Positions 30,707-43,805 are shown, counted from the first letter of the stretch. The stretch: DNA of 64,000 nt from Rhizophagus irregularis (GCF_026210795.1 NC_089440.1:5069000-5132999), one strand, 5' to 3'. Program-made: numbers and translations. Notes: generated from the sequence alone by a model not told the origin.

Positions 30707-32028
30707 GTTACACAAACTTCTAAAAAAGGAAATTTTGCCTCCCGCAAAAATTGGGTGGATTTGGTTTCACAAGTATTCCAAAACAGGAAATTTCTATGCC
30801 GATCACATAATTCCGGCCGTAATATTTTAGTTTTCGAAGTCTAAATTTTAATATTATATTTAAAAGAATATGTAAAATTTTCTTTTCTTTCTAATGAATA
30901 TTTTATTAGCAGATGAATTTTGCCATAAATTTATGTATAAAGCATAATGTATTCAGATTGCAGATCAGGTCAGGTCAAACAGATAATCTGATATAATCTA
31001 ACCTGAAAAAATTTCAGGTCATTAACCTGACCTGACCTGACCCATTTTGGAACTCTATAGCTTAAAATTAGGGTAAGATTTTTTTTAAAAAAAAATTCTA
31101 TTAAATGCAGTTTTGAGATAAATTTCTAAACGCCATGGGGAATGTGATGTCATGACATAAGTCCAAGAGTAGTTGAGAAAAATTATTGGTATTTTATGGC
31201 TGCTTTATCTATCAGGTTGGCTACCATTCCCGCTATTAATCCTAAACTTGTAATTATGTTTATTTTATCTTTCACCTTCGGTAACTTTGTTTTTTCTGCC
31301 TTCCTCTTTTTCCAAGAACCTGATATAAATCTTGATTAATCATTTTAAGTCAACTGTACATTTTCAGTACAAGGGTATATATGGAATTCATCAATATGGT
31401 AAAATAATAATTCTGTCCTTTACTAAAATAATTGCTTTGTAACAATACTTTCTCATCACATTACCGAAATTAATAAAATTAATTGTGCACACGATGTGAT
31501 AGAAATGAATCATGGCATCCATCCAAAGCGCAGATTTAGTGGTTAGTGGGACAATTAGCCTTTCGATTAAAAAGGAAATACTTTAAAAGTAATAATTCTA
31601 TAATTATAGAAGGTTAACGAATTTAATGGTTTTTACGATTGAAAATTATTTTAAAATATTGTTTTATAGTTATGTAACCGATATGGTTTCATTTAAATGA
31701 ACATTTATACAAAAATGGATTAATTTAAGCTAGAACTAATTTTTTTTTTTTTATATTGTAAAAATTATTTAATCTACCCATTTAAAAACAATATAATGAA
31801 ATAAGTTTGGTAAATCTTATATCTATTACAATTACTATGTTCCGTATCTTTCTTCACATTAACACGCCAAAAATTGTTTTTAAATGAGAAAACATTTATG
31901 GGAATTTGTATAAATTTTACAAATGAAATACCGTTTAAGAAATGGCTTATCCTTCAAAATACAAAAGATAATCAAATAATCTAATCAAAAAATAAGTGTT
32001 TACTTGACTTTACAGTGCGAAAATTTTT
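30707..32028. other. Non-coding stretch with a small inverted repeat
   Basis: Mostly AT-rich. An inverted repeat CAGGTCAGGTCA (30966-30977) and TGACCTGACCTG (31028-31039) could be a tiny foldback element. A 48-codon frame at 31196-31339 (MAALSIRLATIPAIN...) is hydrophobic and cannot be supported as a gene. Confidence 0.45.
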
Positions 32029-32036
32029 TATAAATA
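32029..32036 (+). promoter_or_regulatory. TATA box of the first secreted-protein gene
   Basis: TATAAATA lies 67 bp before the start codon. The paralogous gene downstream has the same box at a similar distance, which supports a real promoter element. Confidence 0.6.
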
Positions 32037-32102
32037 TACGCATATATTTAATGGAGCATTTTTATTTTTATTTATTTATTATTATTTTTTTTTTAAAAAA
32101 AA

Positions 32103-33888
32103 ATGCTTTTGTTATTCATACCTCATATTCTATTAATTTATTTTATAAAATTTGCACATGCAGCACTATATTATTCTTCAATTCAAGAAAGCACTGTTGG
32201 CTTGGGTATTCTAAGCGAGAATCAACCATTCCCTGATAATACGAATGTTCTACGCTTAGCTCGGGTAGACCCTAATAACATTAACTGTAATGAACCGGCG
32301 ATTTTGTTTCGATCTTTTATAGCAGGGCAAACTACGATATCGGTGTTGGATCTGGGTAAATATTTTGGCACCTCTTTTTTTCTTTTTTCCCATGACTTCT
32401 AAATAGGTTAAAAAATTTTCTCTCTTTGTTTATTAAAGCGGAAGATGGCAATACCAGAATACCTCCTGACAATTTTTGTAAATCACCATCACCAAAAAAG
32501 CGGAAATTGTACATATTCGACGATAATTATATACTTCATGAACGTCGCCGTATACACAAGAGATCCCCTCCACATGACCATCATGACCATCATGACCATG
32601 ACCATCACAAACATAGCCATGGCCATCACAAACATGGTCATGGTCATCATTCCGATGATCACCATCCTCCCCATCATACTTCTCATCATCCTCCTCATCC
32701 TTCTCCTAAGGGTAAATACAATTTTAAATTTACTTTGCTATATTCTAGATTTCGTGTAAAATTTTATTAATACATATCTATCACTTCATATATTAACTTT
32801 GTTACTATAATTATTATTGTATAGGTGCTCCAGCAAGTCCATCAGCAGGTCCACCAGATTCAAAGAATCCAACACCATCAAGTGGTAAGGATCCAACACC
32901 AGAGCCAGCACCAGCACCAGCACCAGCACCTACTCCCAAAGCTGTTAACGATAAAATAAAGATTCTCACATTCTACAATGAATTTGTTCTTATATATTAT
33001 CCATGTGGAGTACAAGTTTGTGGGGACATATATTCAATAAAAAATATCAAAAATTTAGTAAAGTCAGTATCTTTTACGGGTAACTGTGACGAGACAAGTG
33101 CAGTACAGGGTCCGGATGGATTCCTGTATTTATGTTATCATGATGTAGATTCATCAATTTCATGGGAAAGTTGGAAAACAAATGGAATTGAATTTAATAA
33201 AGTTTATGAAGGAAAGATATCGAATGTGACAGTACCAAATGAAATTGAGGCAGAAAATTTTGGTGGAGGACTTTTTAAAGTTTTTTCAACTGGACCATCA
33301 AAATATTCAATCGTTATGGGATCATTTCCTGGCAAACCAGATCCAAATAGTCAAATTTATAATACGCCGGTCCAATTATTTGCGTATTTCATAACTGACG
33401 TAGTTATTATTAGTGGTCCATTTCCTATTTATCAAAATGGTGAGAATTTTGGTGGTACGATACAATTTTTAATACAGGTTTGTAATGCTGAAGTAGGTGG
33501 TGAAGGATATAAATGTTTAATTTCATATAGGATAAATGAGACAGATTCAAAAACAAATTTTGTTGCAATTTCATTTTCAGCAAATGGTGAGCCTACAGGT
33601 ACCGTGCAATTTGAAATAACAGGGACAAAGACTCCCGCAAGTCTTAATTTAAATTATGGAGGTTGGTGTATTGGCGTAGTAGGTTTGAAAGGGTTGGACT
33701 GCCTTGCTTATGATGAACAAGGAGGTTATCATGGTTCTTGGGGAATACCTGTTGGTGATTATTCAAAAGTTGGTAATCAACCCGATAATATGATGTGGGC
33801 AATCCCACAATTTACAAACCCATTATCATGGGAAATTATATCTACTGATCAAGTAACAGGCTTCAAACCAAATGTTCCGAATAAATAA
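32103..33888 (+). CDS. Secreted protein with His-rich segment, three exons
   Basis: Exons 32103-32355, 32439-32711 and 32825-33888 join in frame with GT...AG introns to give 529 residues. A hydrophobic signal peptide (residues 1-20, cleavage after AHA) indicates secretion. Residues about 130-172 are very rich in histidine and aspartate (HDHHDHHDHDHH and onward), a likely metal-binding stretch, preceded by basic KKRK and HKR sites. A Pro/Ala linker (about 176-215) leads to a core of about 310 residues with eight cysteines also present in the paralog (YYPCG...CGD, GNCDE, LCYHD, CNAE, YKCL, GWCIG, LDCL). I do not recognise the core family. The neighbouring paralog matches throughout except the His-rich part. 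Confidence 0.85.
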
Positions 33889-34537
33889 TTAGTTCATATC
33901 TATTAAATTTTTTTTTTTAAAATGTATTTTTTTTATTTTATCATAAATAAAATTATATTATTATTATTTTATATAATTATAAATTTTACATGTTAAATAA
34001 AGTATATGATGAAAATGTCGATCCTAGTGGACCGATATGGATGTCGCTCATCCAATAATTAGAATATAATGTATTATACAGTAATAGAATTGTATACAAT
34101 GAATAAGATAATAAACATCTCATCTGATCATGTCATGGAGTTGTAAGTCCGAAATTTCGTTACACAACGCGATTTTTAATATACATTCATTCACGTTTTT
34201 AAAGTTCATTAATATTATCATCATAAACAGCTGCATATATGTGAGATCTTTTTATTTATTTTATTTTGTTCTTTTTTGCTCCTTATTTCTCACCATCGTA
34301 CATATTATTCACGACTATTTACATATTTCACATTTCTAGAACAATGAAGATCGTTAGTTTTAGTAAAAATTATGTACCGTATTACAATAAATTAAAAATG
34401 TATAAATTATATAAATTATACAAAATTTCCTTAAAATGATCCCACTTTAAAAATTTATATTATACCAAATTAGTAATTTTACAAAAATAAAATTTTAAAA
34501 ATAAAGTTTTGGCTTTTTGGCGTATTTTTTTTTTTTC
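33889..34537. other. Intergenic region between the two paralogs
   Basis: AT-rich, with an AATAAA signal near 33944 that would end the upstream transcript. No gene is supported. Confidence 0.5.
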
Positions 34538-34545
34538 TATAAATA
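34538..34545 (+). promoter_or_regulatory. TATA box of the second secreted-protein gene
   Basis: TATAAATA lies about 87 bp before the start codon, matching the box ahead of the upstream paralog. Confidence 0.6.
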
Positions 34546-34624
34546 CAGTTATTTTATAAAAAAAGAAATATTTAACCTCGTTTTTATTTATTTTTTTATT
34601 CTTTTTTATATCTGTGAATAAAAA

Positions 34625-36413
34625 ATGAAAACGACAAATAAGCCGCTCTTGCTTATACTAGTCCATATCATAATATATTATTTGAATGAATGCACCGCTG
34701 AATTAACAAATACAACTATCCAAGAAAGTACCGTCGGATTTAATTTAATTGATACTGGTTCCCAATTTACAGACAATACAATTGTCTTGCGCGCGGTTCG
34801 ATTGGATTACACCAATGGTATCTGTAATGAACCAAAAATTTCTTTTCGTACCGTTATACCTGGTCAAGGGGCAACGGTATATTCATTGGATTTAGGTAAA
34901 TAATTGATAATTTCTTCTTTCATTATAGTAAATGATAAAAGATAATTGATTATTCAAATAATAGTAATTTTCCTTATTTTATTAAAGGTGATGATGGCAA
35001 TGCTAGAATACCTCAGGATAATTTTTGTCCTCCAACACCTTCGAAAAGAAAAAGATGGTATATATTTTATGACAATTATAAACGGGATAAATCAATGAGA
35101 AGAGTTTTTCATAAAAGAACTCCTACTACTACAGTTCACTCTGAAGGTAACGTTTGTTATTATTTTCTTTAATTTTTTTGCCGTATGTATTATGGATTAA
35201 TTAACTTAGTCATATGATAATTAATAATCCATATCCAGCTAAATCAAGTAAATCAACAAGTCCAGCTAGTTCAGCTAATCCAGCTAGTCCAGATAGTCCA
35301 AAAGGAGGCAAATCACCCGAAGGACCAACACCAGCGCCGGAACCATCATCATCACCAGCACCAGCACCGTCACCATCATCATCACCAGCATCAGCACCGT
35401 CATCAACACCATCACCATCACCAGCACCAAAATCAGAAGGACCCAAAGCTGCTAATGATAAAATAAAAGTTCTAACATTTTATAACGAATTTGTTTTAAT
35501 ATATTATCCATGTGGAGGAAAATTTTGTGGGGATATATATTCAATAAAAAATATCAACCATTTAGTAAAGAATATTGAACTTGAGGGTAATTGTGATGAG
35601 ACAAATGCAGTACAAGGTCCAAATGGATTCCTGTATTTATGTTATCATGATGTTGATTCATCAATAATATGGGAAAGTTGGACAACAGATGGTGCTGAAT
35701 TTAATAAAGCCTATGGCGGATCAATATCAAACGTGACAGTACCAAATAAGTTAGAGTCAGAAAGCTTTGGTGGAGGATTATTTAAAGTATTTGCAGCTGG
35801 ACCATCACAATATTCTATAATTATGGGATCATTTGCTGGGAAACCAAATCCAAAAAATAATGTTTATAATCCACCAATTGAATTATTCGCTTATTTTTTA
35901 ACAGATGCAACACTTATTAGTGGACCTTATCCTATCTATCAAAACATTCAAAATAATCAACTCTTAGAAGTAGAATTTCAAATTCAAGCATGTAATCCTA
36001 TAGAAGGTGGCAGTGGTGGATATAAATGCTTGCTTTCAATTAAATCGAACGGATTAAATTCATATACAAAATTTGTTGCGATTACATTTTCAGCGACGGG
36101 TGAACAATTATCCACGGTTCCATTTGAATTTGATATACAACATGCACCTGATGCTAAAACTCCTGCAACACTTAATCTGAATAATGGAGGTTGGTGTATC
36201 GGGGTATATTCCCAAAATGTTGGATTAGATTGTCTTGTTTATGATGAAAATGGGGTACAACATGATACTTGGGGAATACCAACCGGAAATTATGGAGCAT
36301 TAGGTGGTACTCCTAATAACATTATGTGGGCTGTAAAATCTTTTTCAGATCCCTTATCATGGAGTATGTATTTCTCCGACAAACTTGTTGGATTTAATGG
36401 AAAAAGTTTATAA
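34625..36413 (+). CDS. Secreted protein, paralog of the upstream gene, three exons
   Basis: Exons 34625-34895, 34988-35146 and 35239-36413 give 534 residues, with intron positions and phases matching the gene at 32103. The signal peptide is residues 1-25 (cleavage after CTA). The shared N-terminal block contains IQESTVG and CNEP, exon 2 contains DGNARIP and a KRKR basic site, and the third exon starts with a long Ser/Pro/Ala linker (about 145-225). The C-terminal core keeps the eight cysteines and blocks such as LTFYNEFVLIYYPCG and GWCIG. It lacks the histidine-rich segment of its neighbour. Tandem duplication followed by divergence of the linker is the simplest history. Function unknown. Confidence 0.87.
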
Positions 36414-36718
36414 TTAAATACTGTATTTATATTTGTATTATAAAAGTTATTTACAAAGCAATAATAATAATTCTTATTTAATTTATGATAATACATTTTT
36501 TATTTTTCATAAAAATTGTTTATAGTAGGAGAAATTTCTCCGATTCAAGTTTACTGATTAAGTAGGTGATGAATGATTTTAATAAATGATTATCTTTTGG
36601 TTTTTATGTACACGTTACACAAACAAAATATCAAACTTTATTATTATTATTTGGTTTATCAGCTAATCCTTTGTCAAACAGATGTCCCAAATTAATAAAT
36701 TCATTTTGTAGTTTTTTG
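36414..36718. other. Short intergenic region
   Basis: AT-rich sequence between two genes with no supportable feature apart from the promoter-like box at its right edge. Confidence 0.45.
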
Positions 36719-36727
36719 CATAAATAG
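36719..36727 (+). promoter_or_regulatory. TATA-like box of the FAS1 gene
   Basis: CATAAATAG lies about 70 bp before the start codon, the same spacing as the TATA boxes of the two preceding genes. Confidence 0.45.
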
Positions 36728-36790
36728 TAGGACCGGAAGGAAAAAAAAAAAACATTTCATTTGTTGTTTAAAATAACATAAAAACAAAAA

Positions 36791-38626
36791 ATGTTCAAAA
36801 TAATAAATTATCTTATAATTTTTTTAATAATAGGATTAAGTCATGCACAAAATATTAATTTAAATATTTTACAAAATATACAAAATAATCCGAATTTATT
36901 ATTTTTTACCGCAGTAACGAATTTAGCGACAAATCTTCCGGTTATTGAAAATACAGATATAGGTAAAGGAGCGAAATATACTATTTTTGCACCATCAGAT
37001 CAAGCATTTGGAAAAATAGGAAAATTAAATCCAGAAGCTATTAATAATATATTAAGATATCATATTATACCAATTGAAGCGAAATCAAGTGATTTTAATA
37101 AGATTCAATATCAACCGACACTTATCGGTTCTCCAGAATTAGGAATACCAAATGCAAAACAAAAATTAATTATTAAAAATGATAATGGAGTTATTACCGT
37201 TGGTAATGGAAATATTATGGGGAAAGTTGTTAACGCGGATAATCTCGCTAGTAACGGGGTTATTCACATCATAGACTCAAGTTAGTAAATAATTATATTA
37301 TACTGTATATATACTTTGATAAATTTTTTTTTTTTTAGCGAAATGTGGATCTTTAGCTAAACTTTTCATTCCTTTTTTTTTTACTTTCCAGTCATCTTAT
37401 TACCAGAAAGTCCAATGAAAGCAATGAATAATATAAACGACTTAAATTATTTTGGGCAAGTGATTACCGGAGCAAATCTTGCAAATACATTTGAAGACTT
37501 TGTAGGAGTAACAATATTTGCACCATCAAATGATGCTATGTTGCAAGCGCCAAAGGAATTACTTTCTACCAGTAATCTGACGCAACTTACAAGATTTATT
37601 AATTATCATGTTGTACCAAGAGTAATTTTTTCGGGAATAATAATAGGACCTACTTATAATCAAGAAAGTAAAGAAGGGTCTACTCTTAAAATTTCAAATG
37701 ATGAGAATGTATTTTCTGTGAATGACATAAAAGTAATTAAACCAGATATTTTATTAAATGATGGAGTTCTACATATAATAGAAAAATATGTTATAGCACC
37801 CGGAATTCCGAATTATACACAAACATCATCAATTAATCCACCAAGTTCAACGATTTCAACGGATCCATCAATTTCAACGAATCCATCAACTCCAAAAGTT
37901 TTAAGTAATAGTAATGATGTTATAATCATTTCATCAGTATTAGGAGGAATAGTTGGTATGGCTGCTATCGGTATCATCTTAACAATACTTTTTTGCAAAA
38001 AACAAAAAAGAAAAGCTAAAACCAATAGCGTAACATATTCACATTATTCGGAAGCAGAAAGTCATGCACCCACTAATTTTACTCAAAGAAGTGATGATAT
38101 GAGTCCTCATTCATCTAATCATGAACCAATGAATATTTTTGATAGAAATTATCCTAGTACTAATCATGAACCAATGAGTACTTTTGATAATCAAAATAGT
38201 TATCATGAACCTAGAGATATTGTTGATGCTCGTAATATGTATAGTAATGAAAGTAATATTGGTGGTAAAATACCTTTAAGTAGTGTTTCTAGTGAAACTT
38301 CTTCCGTTTACGAAGAAATTGGTGGTGCACCCGCATCTTACAATCCGAATCCTTCAAATACTAATTCTGTTCACTCTTCTAATTCTAATCCCTCTAACTA
38401 TAATCTTACTTATACATCATCTAATTCTTCTAATCCCGCTTATTCTTCTAGTCCTGCTCATCATTTTAACCCTGTTCATTCTCCTTATCCTGTTCATACT
38501 CGCCCATCTACATCTTATAATATAGATAATAGAAATAATAATAATACAAGGACTAATGCTCGTAACAATCGTAACATGTCTTCATCCAATTATTATTCTC
38601 CCCATGATTTTCCATATAATCGCTAA
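36791..38626 (+). CDS. Fasciclin (FAS1) domain membrane protein, two exons
   Basis: Exons 36791-37280 and 37392-38626 join in frame (IHIIDS then IILLPESP) to give 574 residues. The signal peptide is residues 1-19 (ends SHA). Two FAS1 domains follow: the first shows YTIFAPSDQAF and LRYHIIP, the second VTIFAPSNDAM and INYHVVPR, the two signature blocks of the family. A Ser/Thr/Pro spacer leads to one membrane helix (about 340-364), a basic stop-transfer KKQKRKAK and a 200-residue cytoplasmic tail rich in Ser, Asn, Pro and Tyr with repeated NHEPM motifs. FAS1 proteins act in cell adhesion at the cell surface or wall. The gene looks intact. Confidence 0.92.
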
Positions 38627-39950
38627 AAAAAAAAATTCACTATATATTATATGTATTTATAATCGTGTAACAAAAATATTGTGGAAATGCTATAACAGAA
38701 TATATGTAAATAAATCATTTTAATATTATATTTTATTATCGGCATTATTATATTAATGAATTTATTGATTAAACTGATAAGGAACAACGGGATAATGTTA
38801 GAAAAGAAAGATTTGTGATTTCTATATTTGAAATAGGAGTTCCGTAATCTTAGATATTAAAAATTATCGCTATATATAATTAATAAGGTTCGTTCTCTTT
38901 TTGAAATAAAGTGGTCGTGTAATGTTTAAATTCTAGAATTCTATATTTGAAATAGAGTTCCGTAATTTTAGATATTAAATATAATTAATAAGGTTCGTTC
39001 AAATTTTAGTCTTCTTTTTGGAATAAAGTGGTCGTGTAATGTTTAAATTCTAGAATTCTTTTTAAGGGGAGTAAATATCGGTCATTACATCAGCCATTAA
39101 GCCTAATGGAATCGTTTTTTAGTTTATTAAGAAAGGATGATAGATTGTTAGTATATTATAGAATTCTTTTTCGAATGCAAAGCAAATTGTACAAATATTG
39201 AATGATTGTTACTAACCAAAAATATAAAAACAAAAAAATAAATTGGTGTTGGCTTTATCGTGTTGGCTTTATCCATATGTACGATTCATGAGGTCGTTCA
39301 ACTTAAAATTTGCCAATCCATTAAAAATGTGGTAAAGAGGTCGTGTAATGTTAATCTGAAAAAAAGTAGATCGTTAGAGTAACATAAACACAAAAATTGC
39401 GCGTTCAATTGTTACAATTCACTTAAAATAGAAACTTCCTTTCTAGAATACAAGTTTGTTTACCCTACGGTAAATTACCGAATAAGGTTATTCATTAAAA
39501 CGTTCTACCTTCCTTAACGAACATTCTTGTGAACGATTGTTTTATGTAGTACTTGGCGTGATCATCATGGAAAAAAAACATTCATCTAAAACGGAAATTT
39601 GGCAGGTGGCTTGATTTAACTAATTTGACTAATGAAACAAAAAAAAAAATTTAGTTGACGTGACCAAAAATTATTTCATTGGGCCAAGCAAATTAAATTT
39701 TTTTGTTTCTCATCGCCGCCCGTGTGACTTTAGTCAGGGACCGCAAATATTTTTTTATTATTGTCACGTGATTGCATTAACATTTTTATTTACAAAAATA
39801 ATTAGATTTCGCAACCATTTCGCTATACAACTGCCTGGATTTTTTTTATTAATCAAAATTTTCGCACTTAAGCCTTTTTGTCTTTTTTCTTTTGGTGTTC
39901 TTAACCACCAAACTTCAAATCTTTTCCTTTTTTTGCTCAAATCCACATTC
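38627..39950. other. Intergenic region with a tandem duplication
   Basis: Two copies of a block of about 121 bp (38820-38940 and 38941-39061), marked by GAGTTCCGTAAT and GTGGTCGTGTAATG, with small indels. The rest is AT-rich without a supportable gene. Confidence 0.6.
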
Positions 39951-39954
39951 ACTT

Positions 39955-41325
39955 CAATACGGGTAAGTATCATTGCTACTTGGAATCTCAATGTCAGCAA
40001 TACCACAATTAAAACATACTGCTGTGAAACATTTAGCAGAATAATAAGGTTTTTCCATTTCATATTGACAACTCAACTTTGCATTCACAAAAATATCCTT
40101 AAACAATTCTCTAACTGTTTCCTCTTGTTCTTGTTCCGTATTGCTTGTATCTGAATTTATAACTATAGACAAATATGTAAGTTCTTTTTTAGAGACTGTT
40201 GATTATAGCTGTGGCACTACTTTTGCAGAATGCAATTTTTGAATTGTTTCCTGTTTGACTTTGTATTTAGAATATAAAACTCTTGGCTTATTTACATTCA
40301 ATACATGAAACACATAGACCTACATTGTGGACATATTGTTATGTTGGTTTTAATTGTAAATCGTTAGAATCAGCAGTATTGTTAATAGATTTGTTTTTAA
40401 GTGATGGATGATGCTTTTCATCAGTTTCCTTTCCATATATATCTTCAAATGACATATCATTACTGGGCATTGGATCGGGAAAGTTGAATATTTTCTCAAA
40501 GACTCAAACATTTCTTTATCACCAGAAAGTGGGAGACAATTGCTACAAACTCATTGCCACACTTTTTAATTTTTGACAGCAGTGGTCATAAAATTCATTA
40601 AATTTCGTCTGTATAAAATGTTAATAAAATTAATATTCATACTCCATAAAATTCTTATTTTGTTTCAATATGTCAATAAATTCAATAAATTAAATATTTT
40701 ACCATATTTTTAACATGTTTAAATTATCTAGTAGTATCTTTATTTAAATCAGGATCCAATGTAAAATTGATTCCCACAAATTGTCAATCTCCTGTTCTGT
40801 TGCAGCTTCGAATGTTTTAAATGGCTTATCTTTTAGTGATTAATATTGAAAAATTGAATTAACTAAATCAATGGTGGGTTGCAAGTTTCATTTTAACACT
40901 TTTTTTTTATTTTGTCCAGCTTCATATATCGCTTCCATAGTATTGCAACTTTCAATTAAATCTTCCTGCTCCATCTTTTAACACATCAATCCTACTGATT
41001 GTAAACCTAGATTTAAAATGGATATAATCCTTTCCACAGGATTTTTCCAAGAATGTCTGGGAGGAGTTCTAACTACTACAAAGTAATCTAAACCTAACAC
41101 TATAAATAAATATATCCATAAAAGTTGAACTCTGAGAAATCTTAACTGATGATCACTACCACTATCTGTAAAAACTAACAAATAGGGATGCCATTGTTGT
41201 GAATTTATAAGTATATCACATAATTCTGTAGCATGATGCTTGGTTCAAAAATTGGATCTTTTAAGCCAATGTTAACATGTTCATGATAAAATAAATCTTC
41301 CATATCAGATGGAATATTACACAAC
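39955..41325 (-). pseudogene. Decayed gene of an unidentified repeated family
   Basis: Scattered coding-like blocks on the minus strand, in several frames and with many stops. From upstream to downstream they include MLCNIPSDMEDLFYHEH, LVFTDSGSDHQLRFL, HSWKNPVERIISILNLGLQ, KPFKTFEAATEQEIDNLW and a C-terminal stretch with CFTAVCFNCG. I have a recollection of similar proteins in glomeromycotan genomes and some invertebrates, but not of their function. The TDSGSDH block and the conserved acidic residues are compatible with a transposase-like enzyme, which is an inference. It is truncated at its upstream side where the hAT element begins. Confidence 0.5.
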
Positions 41326-41358
41326 ATCTAAAGATGGTCTTCTCAGCTCAGGACTTAT

Positions 41359-41388
41359 GGTCTTTTCAGTCTTAAGACTGAAAAGACC
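41359..41388. repeat. Perfect 30-bp palindrome at the hAT end
   Basis: GGTCTTTTCAGTCTT is followed directly by its exact complement. Its position 30 bp inside the element end suggests a transposase-binding site. Confidence 0.75.
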
Positions 41389-41714
41389 GGACCAATAAGA
41401 CTGCAAACTCTTATGGTCCTAAATGGTTTTTATAAATAGCAATAAGACCGACAGTCTTTTTAGGACTGCAGTCTTTAAAAGACCATGAAATATTTTATTA
41501 TTATCATAATAATTTATCATTATTTATTTTAATTTTATCATAAAATATCAAAGCTTATTAGTTAGATAGTAATTATTAATTATATTTAACATATGTCTTT
41601 ATTGATAGTTTTAATATATTGATATACAACTGAATTTGTTATAAACTAACTAATATTGTTCATTTTATATCTAAACCAATAAAGTATACATTCAAAATTT
41701 GATTTTTTCTTGTT

Positions 41715-43634
41715 CTAACTATGATTTTAAGCATAAGCATGCTCATGTTGTATCTGGATGCAATCTATTTCGTGTTTGAGTTATCTGTTTTCCAGCGACT
41801 GAGAAGAACTGCTTGCAGGAAACAGATGTTGACATTATGAACAAATAGTCTTTTGCCATTTTGGATAATTTTGGGTACTCAATTGCATGTATCCTTCACC
41901 ATTCCATTGGCATCACTTCATCACTAGGAGAATTAGAATTAAAATAATTATCTAATTCATTTGTACTAACAGATTGCTGCTGATTTTGAATGGGCATAAA
42001 AAGATTTTGAAAATAATTTCGTGTTTCTGATGTAGTCATATTATTAAGTTGGAATCATAGATCTTCTATAGTTCTATCTTCAGAAACAGTAGGTGTAGAT
42101 GATTCTTCATAATAATCAGCCATTGCAATTCTAATTGGTTGAAGTATACTTTCTTGAAATATATTTCCATAAGCTTTTTTTTTGTAACATGGGTCAAAGA
42201 ATGCCAGAATATGAAGCAAATTATTAATTTGTTCAAAGTAATTATCAAAAACACGTTTCATTGCATTCACTTGAAGCAATAAAGAATAATTACTACTTTG
42301 AGTTCGTTCTAAGTGATGTTTAATTCCTAAAAGAAGCCATTTGACTTCACCAATTGTAGGATAGCTAGCAGCAAATATAATTTTAGTCATTAAAGCAAAT
42401 GGTGCTAACAAATCTAATAAATCAGTAAGAATCACCCATTCCTCATCAGTTGGCCAATTACTTGTCAAAGTTGGAAGATTTGAAACTATATGTAATAGAA
42501 TAGGCTTAATTTCTAATGCTCTTTCAATCATATAAAAGGTATAATTCCATCTTGTTATAATATCAGGAAGTGGTGCTTTAAATTTTATATCTTCAACTCT
42601 GAAATATTCTTTTAATTTATCCATTTGCTTTGGAGAATTTCTAATTGTACTGATAAAAGCATGTAATTTTTTAATGGGTAAGGGTATAATATCTGTATCA
42701 AGTGCTGCTTTAACAATTAAATTCAGTATATGGGCTATACAACGATAATGGTTAAAAGTTTGCAATTCAAGACTTTCTTCAATTTGACGTGTTGCTGCAA
42801 CCATTTTAGCCTTATTATCAGTAGTGATTCCTATTAACCGATTTGCCACTTAAAATTCATTTACTATCTCCAAAACTGTATTTTTAATTGTTAATGCATC
42901 ATATGGAGAAGGGATATATAGAACATCTAAAACAAAATGCTCAAATTGCCAATTATTATTTATGAAATGTACTGTTATAGCTGAAATACCTAACGCACTT
43001 ATGGATGTTCACATATCCATAGTAAGAGAAATTTTAGAAGTGGATTGCTGAAGGTAACTACAAATTTCTTCCCGACTATCTTTAAATTTTGATAATATCA
43101 TTTCTTTCAAAGTATGCCGTGATGCCTAGGTTGAATAGCTGAGATATATTTGACAAAACTTGGAGTTTCAACAATAGTGAACGGTTGTTGATCATCAATG
43201 ACCCAATTAGCCAAAAATACATGTTTTTGTGTTGACCAGGATTCTAGTGTAACAGTTTTCTATTCATGTAACTCTATATATGCATCATGATGCCTCGCCT
43301 TTAAATGGCGCTCGAGAGTGGATGTGGAATTTTTTCCTGAAAGATAACATTGTCCTACATTACAAAGAATAAATTTTTCAATTTCTTCACCTCCATTTTG
43401 ATTTACTTTTACTTGTTCTTTTCGTGTAAAATACTTCCATACATCTGAAATTAATCTAGTTTGCACTTCTTCATTATCTGCTATTTCTTCCGTTTTACTA
43501 ATATTTTCTATACTATCAAAACTAATACTAAAATCCTCACGTTCTACAAAATTATCATAAAGAAAGGACTCGTCATATTCACTATCTTCAAAAGATGAAA
43601 AGGAAGAACTACTTATATTTGCCATAATTATCAA
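41715..43634 (-). pseudogene. hAT transposase with BED finger, broken
   Basis: The N-terminal part (from 43634) has an acidic leader and a BED zinc finger (VWKYFTRKE, ILCNVGQC, LERHLKARHH). After a damaged stretch (42850-43259), an open block of 264 residues reads GITTDNKAKM, CIAHILNLIVK and ITRWNYTFYMIERAL, the usual hAT core. Below 42055 the dimerisation region is recognisable (EYPKLSKMAKDYLFI, CKQFFSVAGKQI, RNRLHPDT). A TGA at 41896-41898 interrupts a spot where a second tryptophan is usual. The enzyme would act on the hAT ends in the nucleus; this copy cannot make it. Confidence 0.85.
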
Positions 43635-43805
43635 TGAAAAAAAATGAAATAAAGTGAACGAAAAAAAAAGATTATTTGATTATTTATCTTAATAAAGTAA
43701 CAGTGTAACATGATAATTGGTAAAAATATAGCACTACGCTACTACTGATAAAATAATAAAATGTAATAAAAACTCAAATTTAACTAAATTTAAATAAATT
43801 AAATA

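Noticed and set aside
31196-31339. 48-codon hydrophobic frame
   Set aside because: Too short, no relatives recognised, no splice partners seen.
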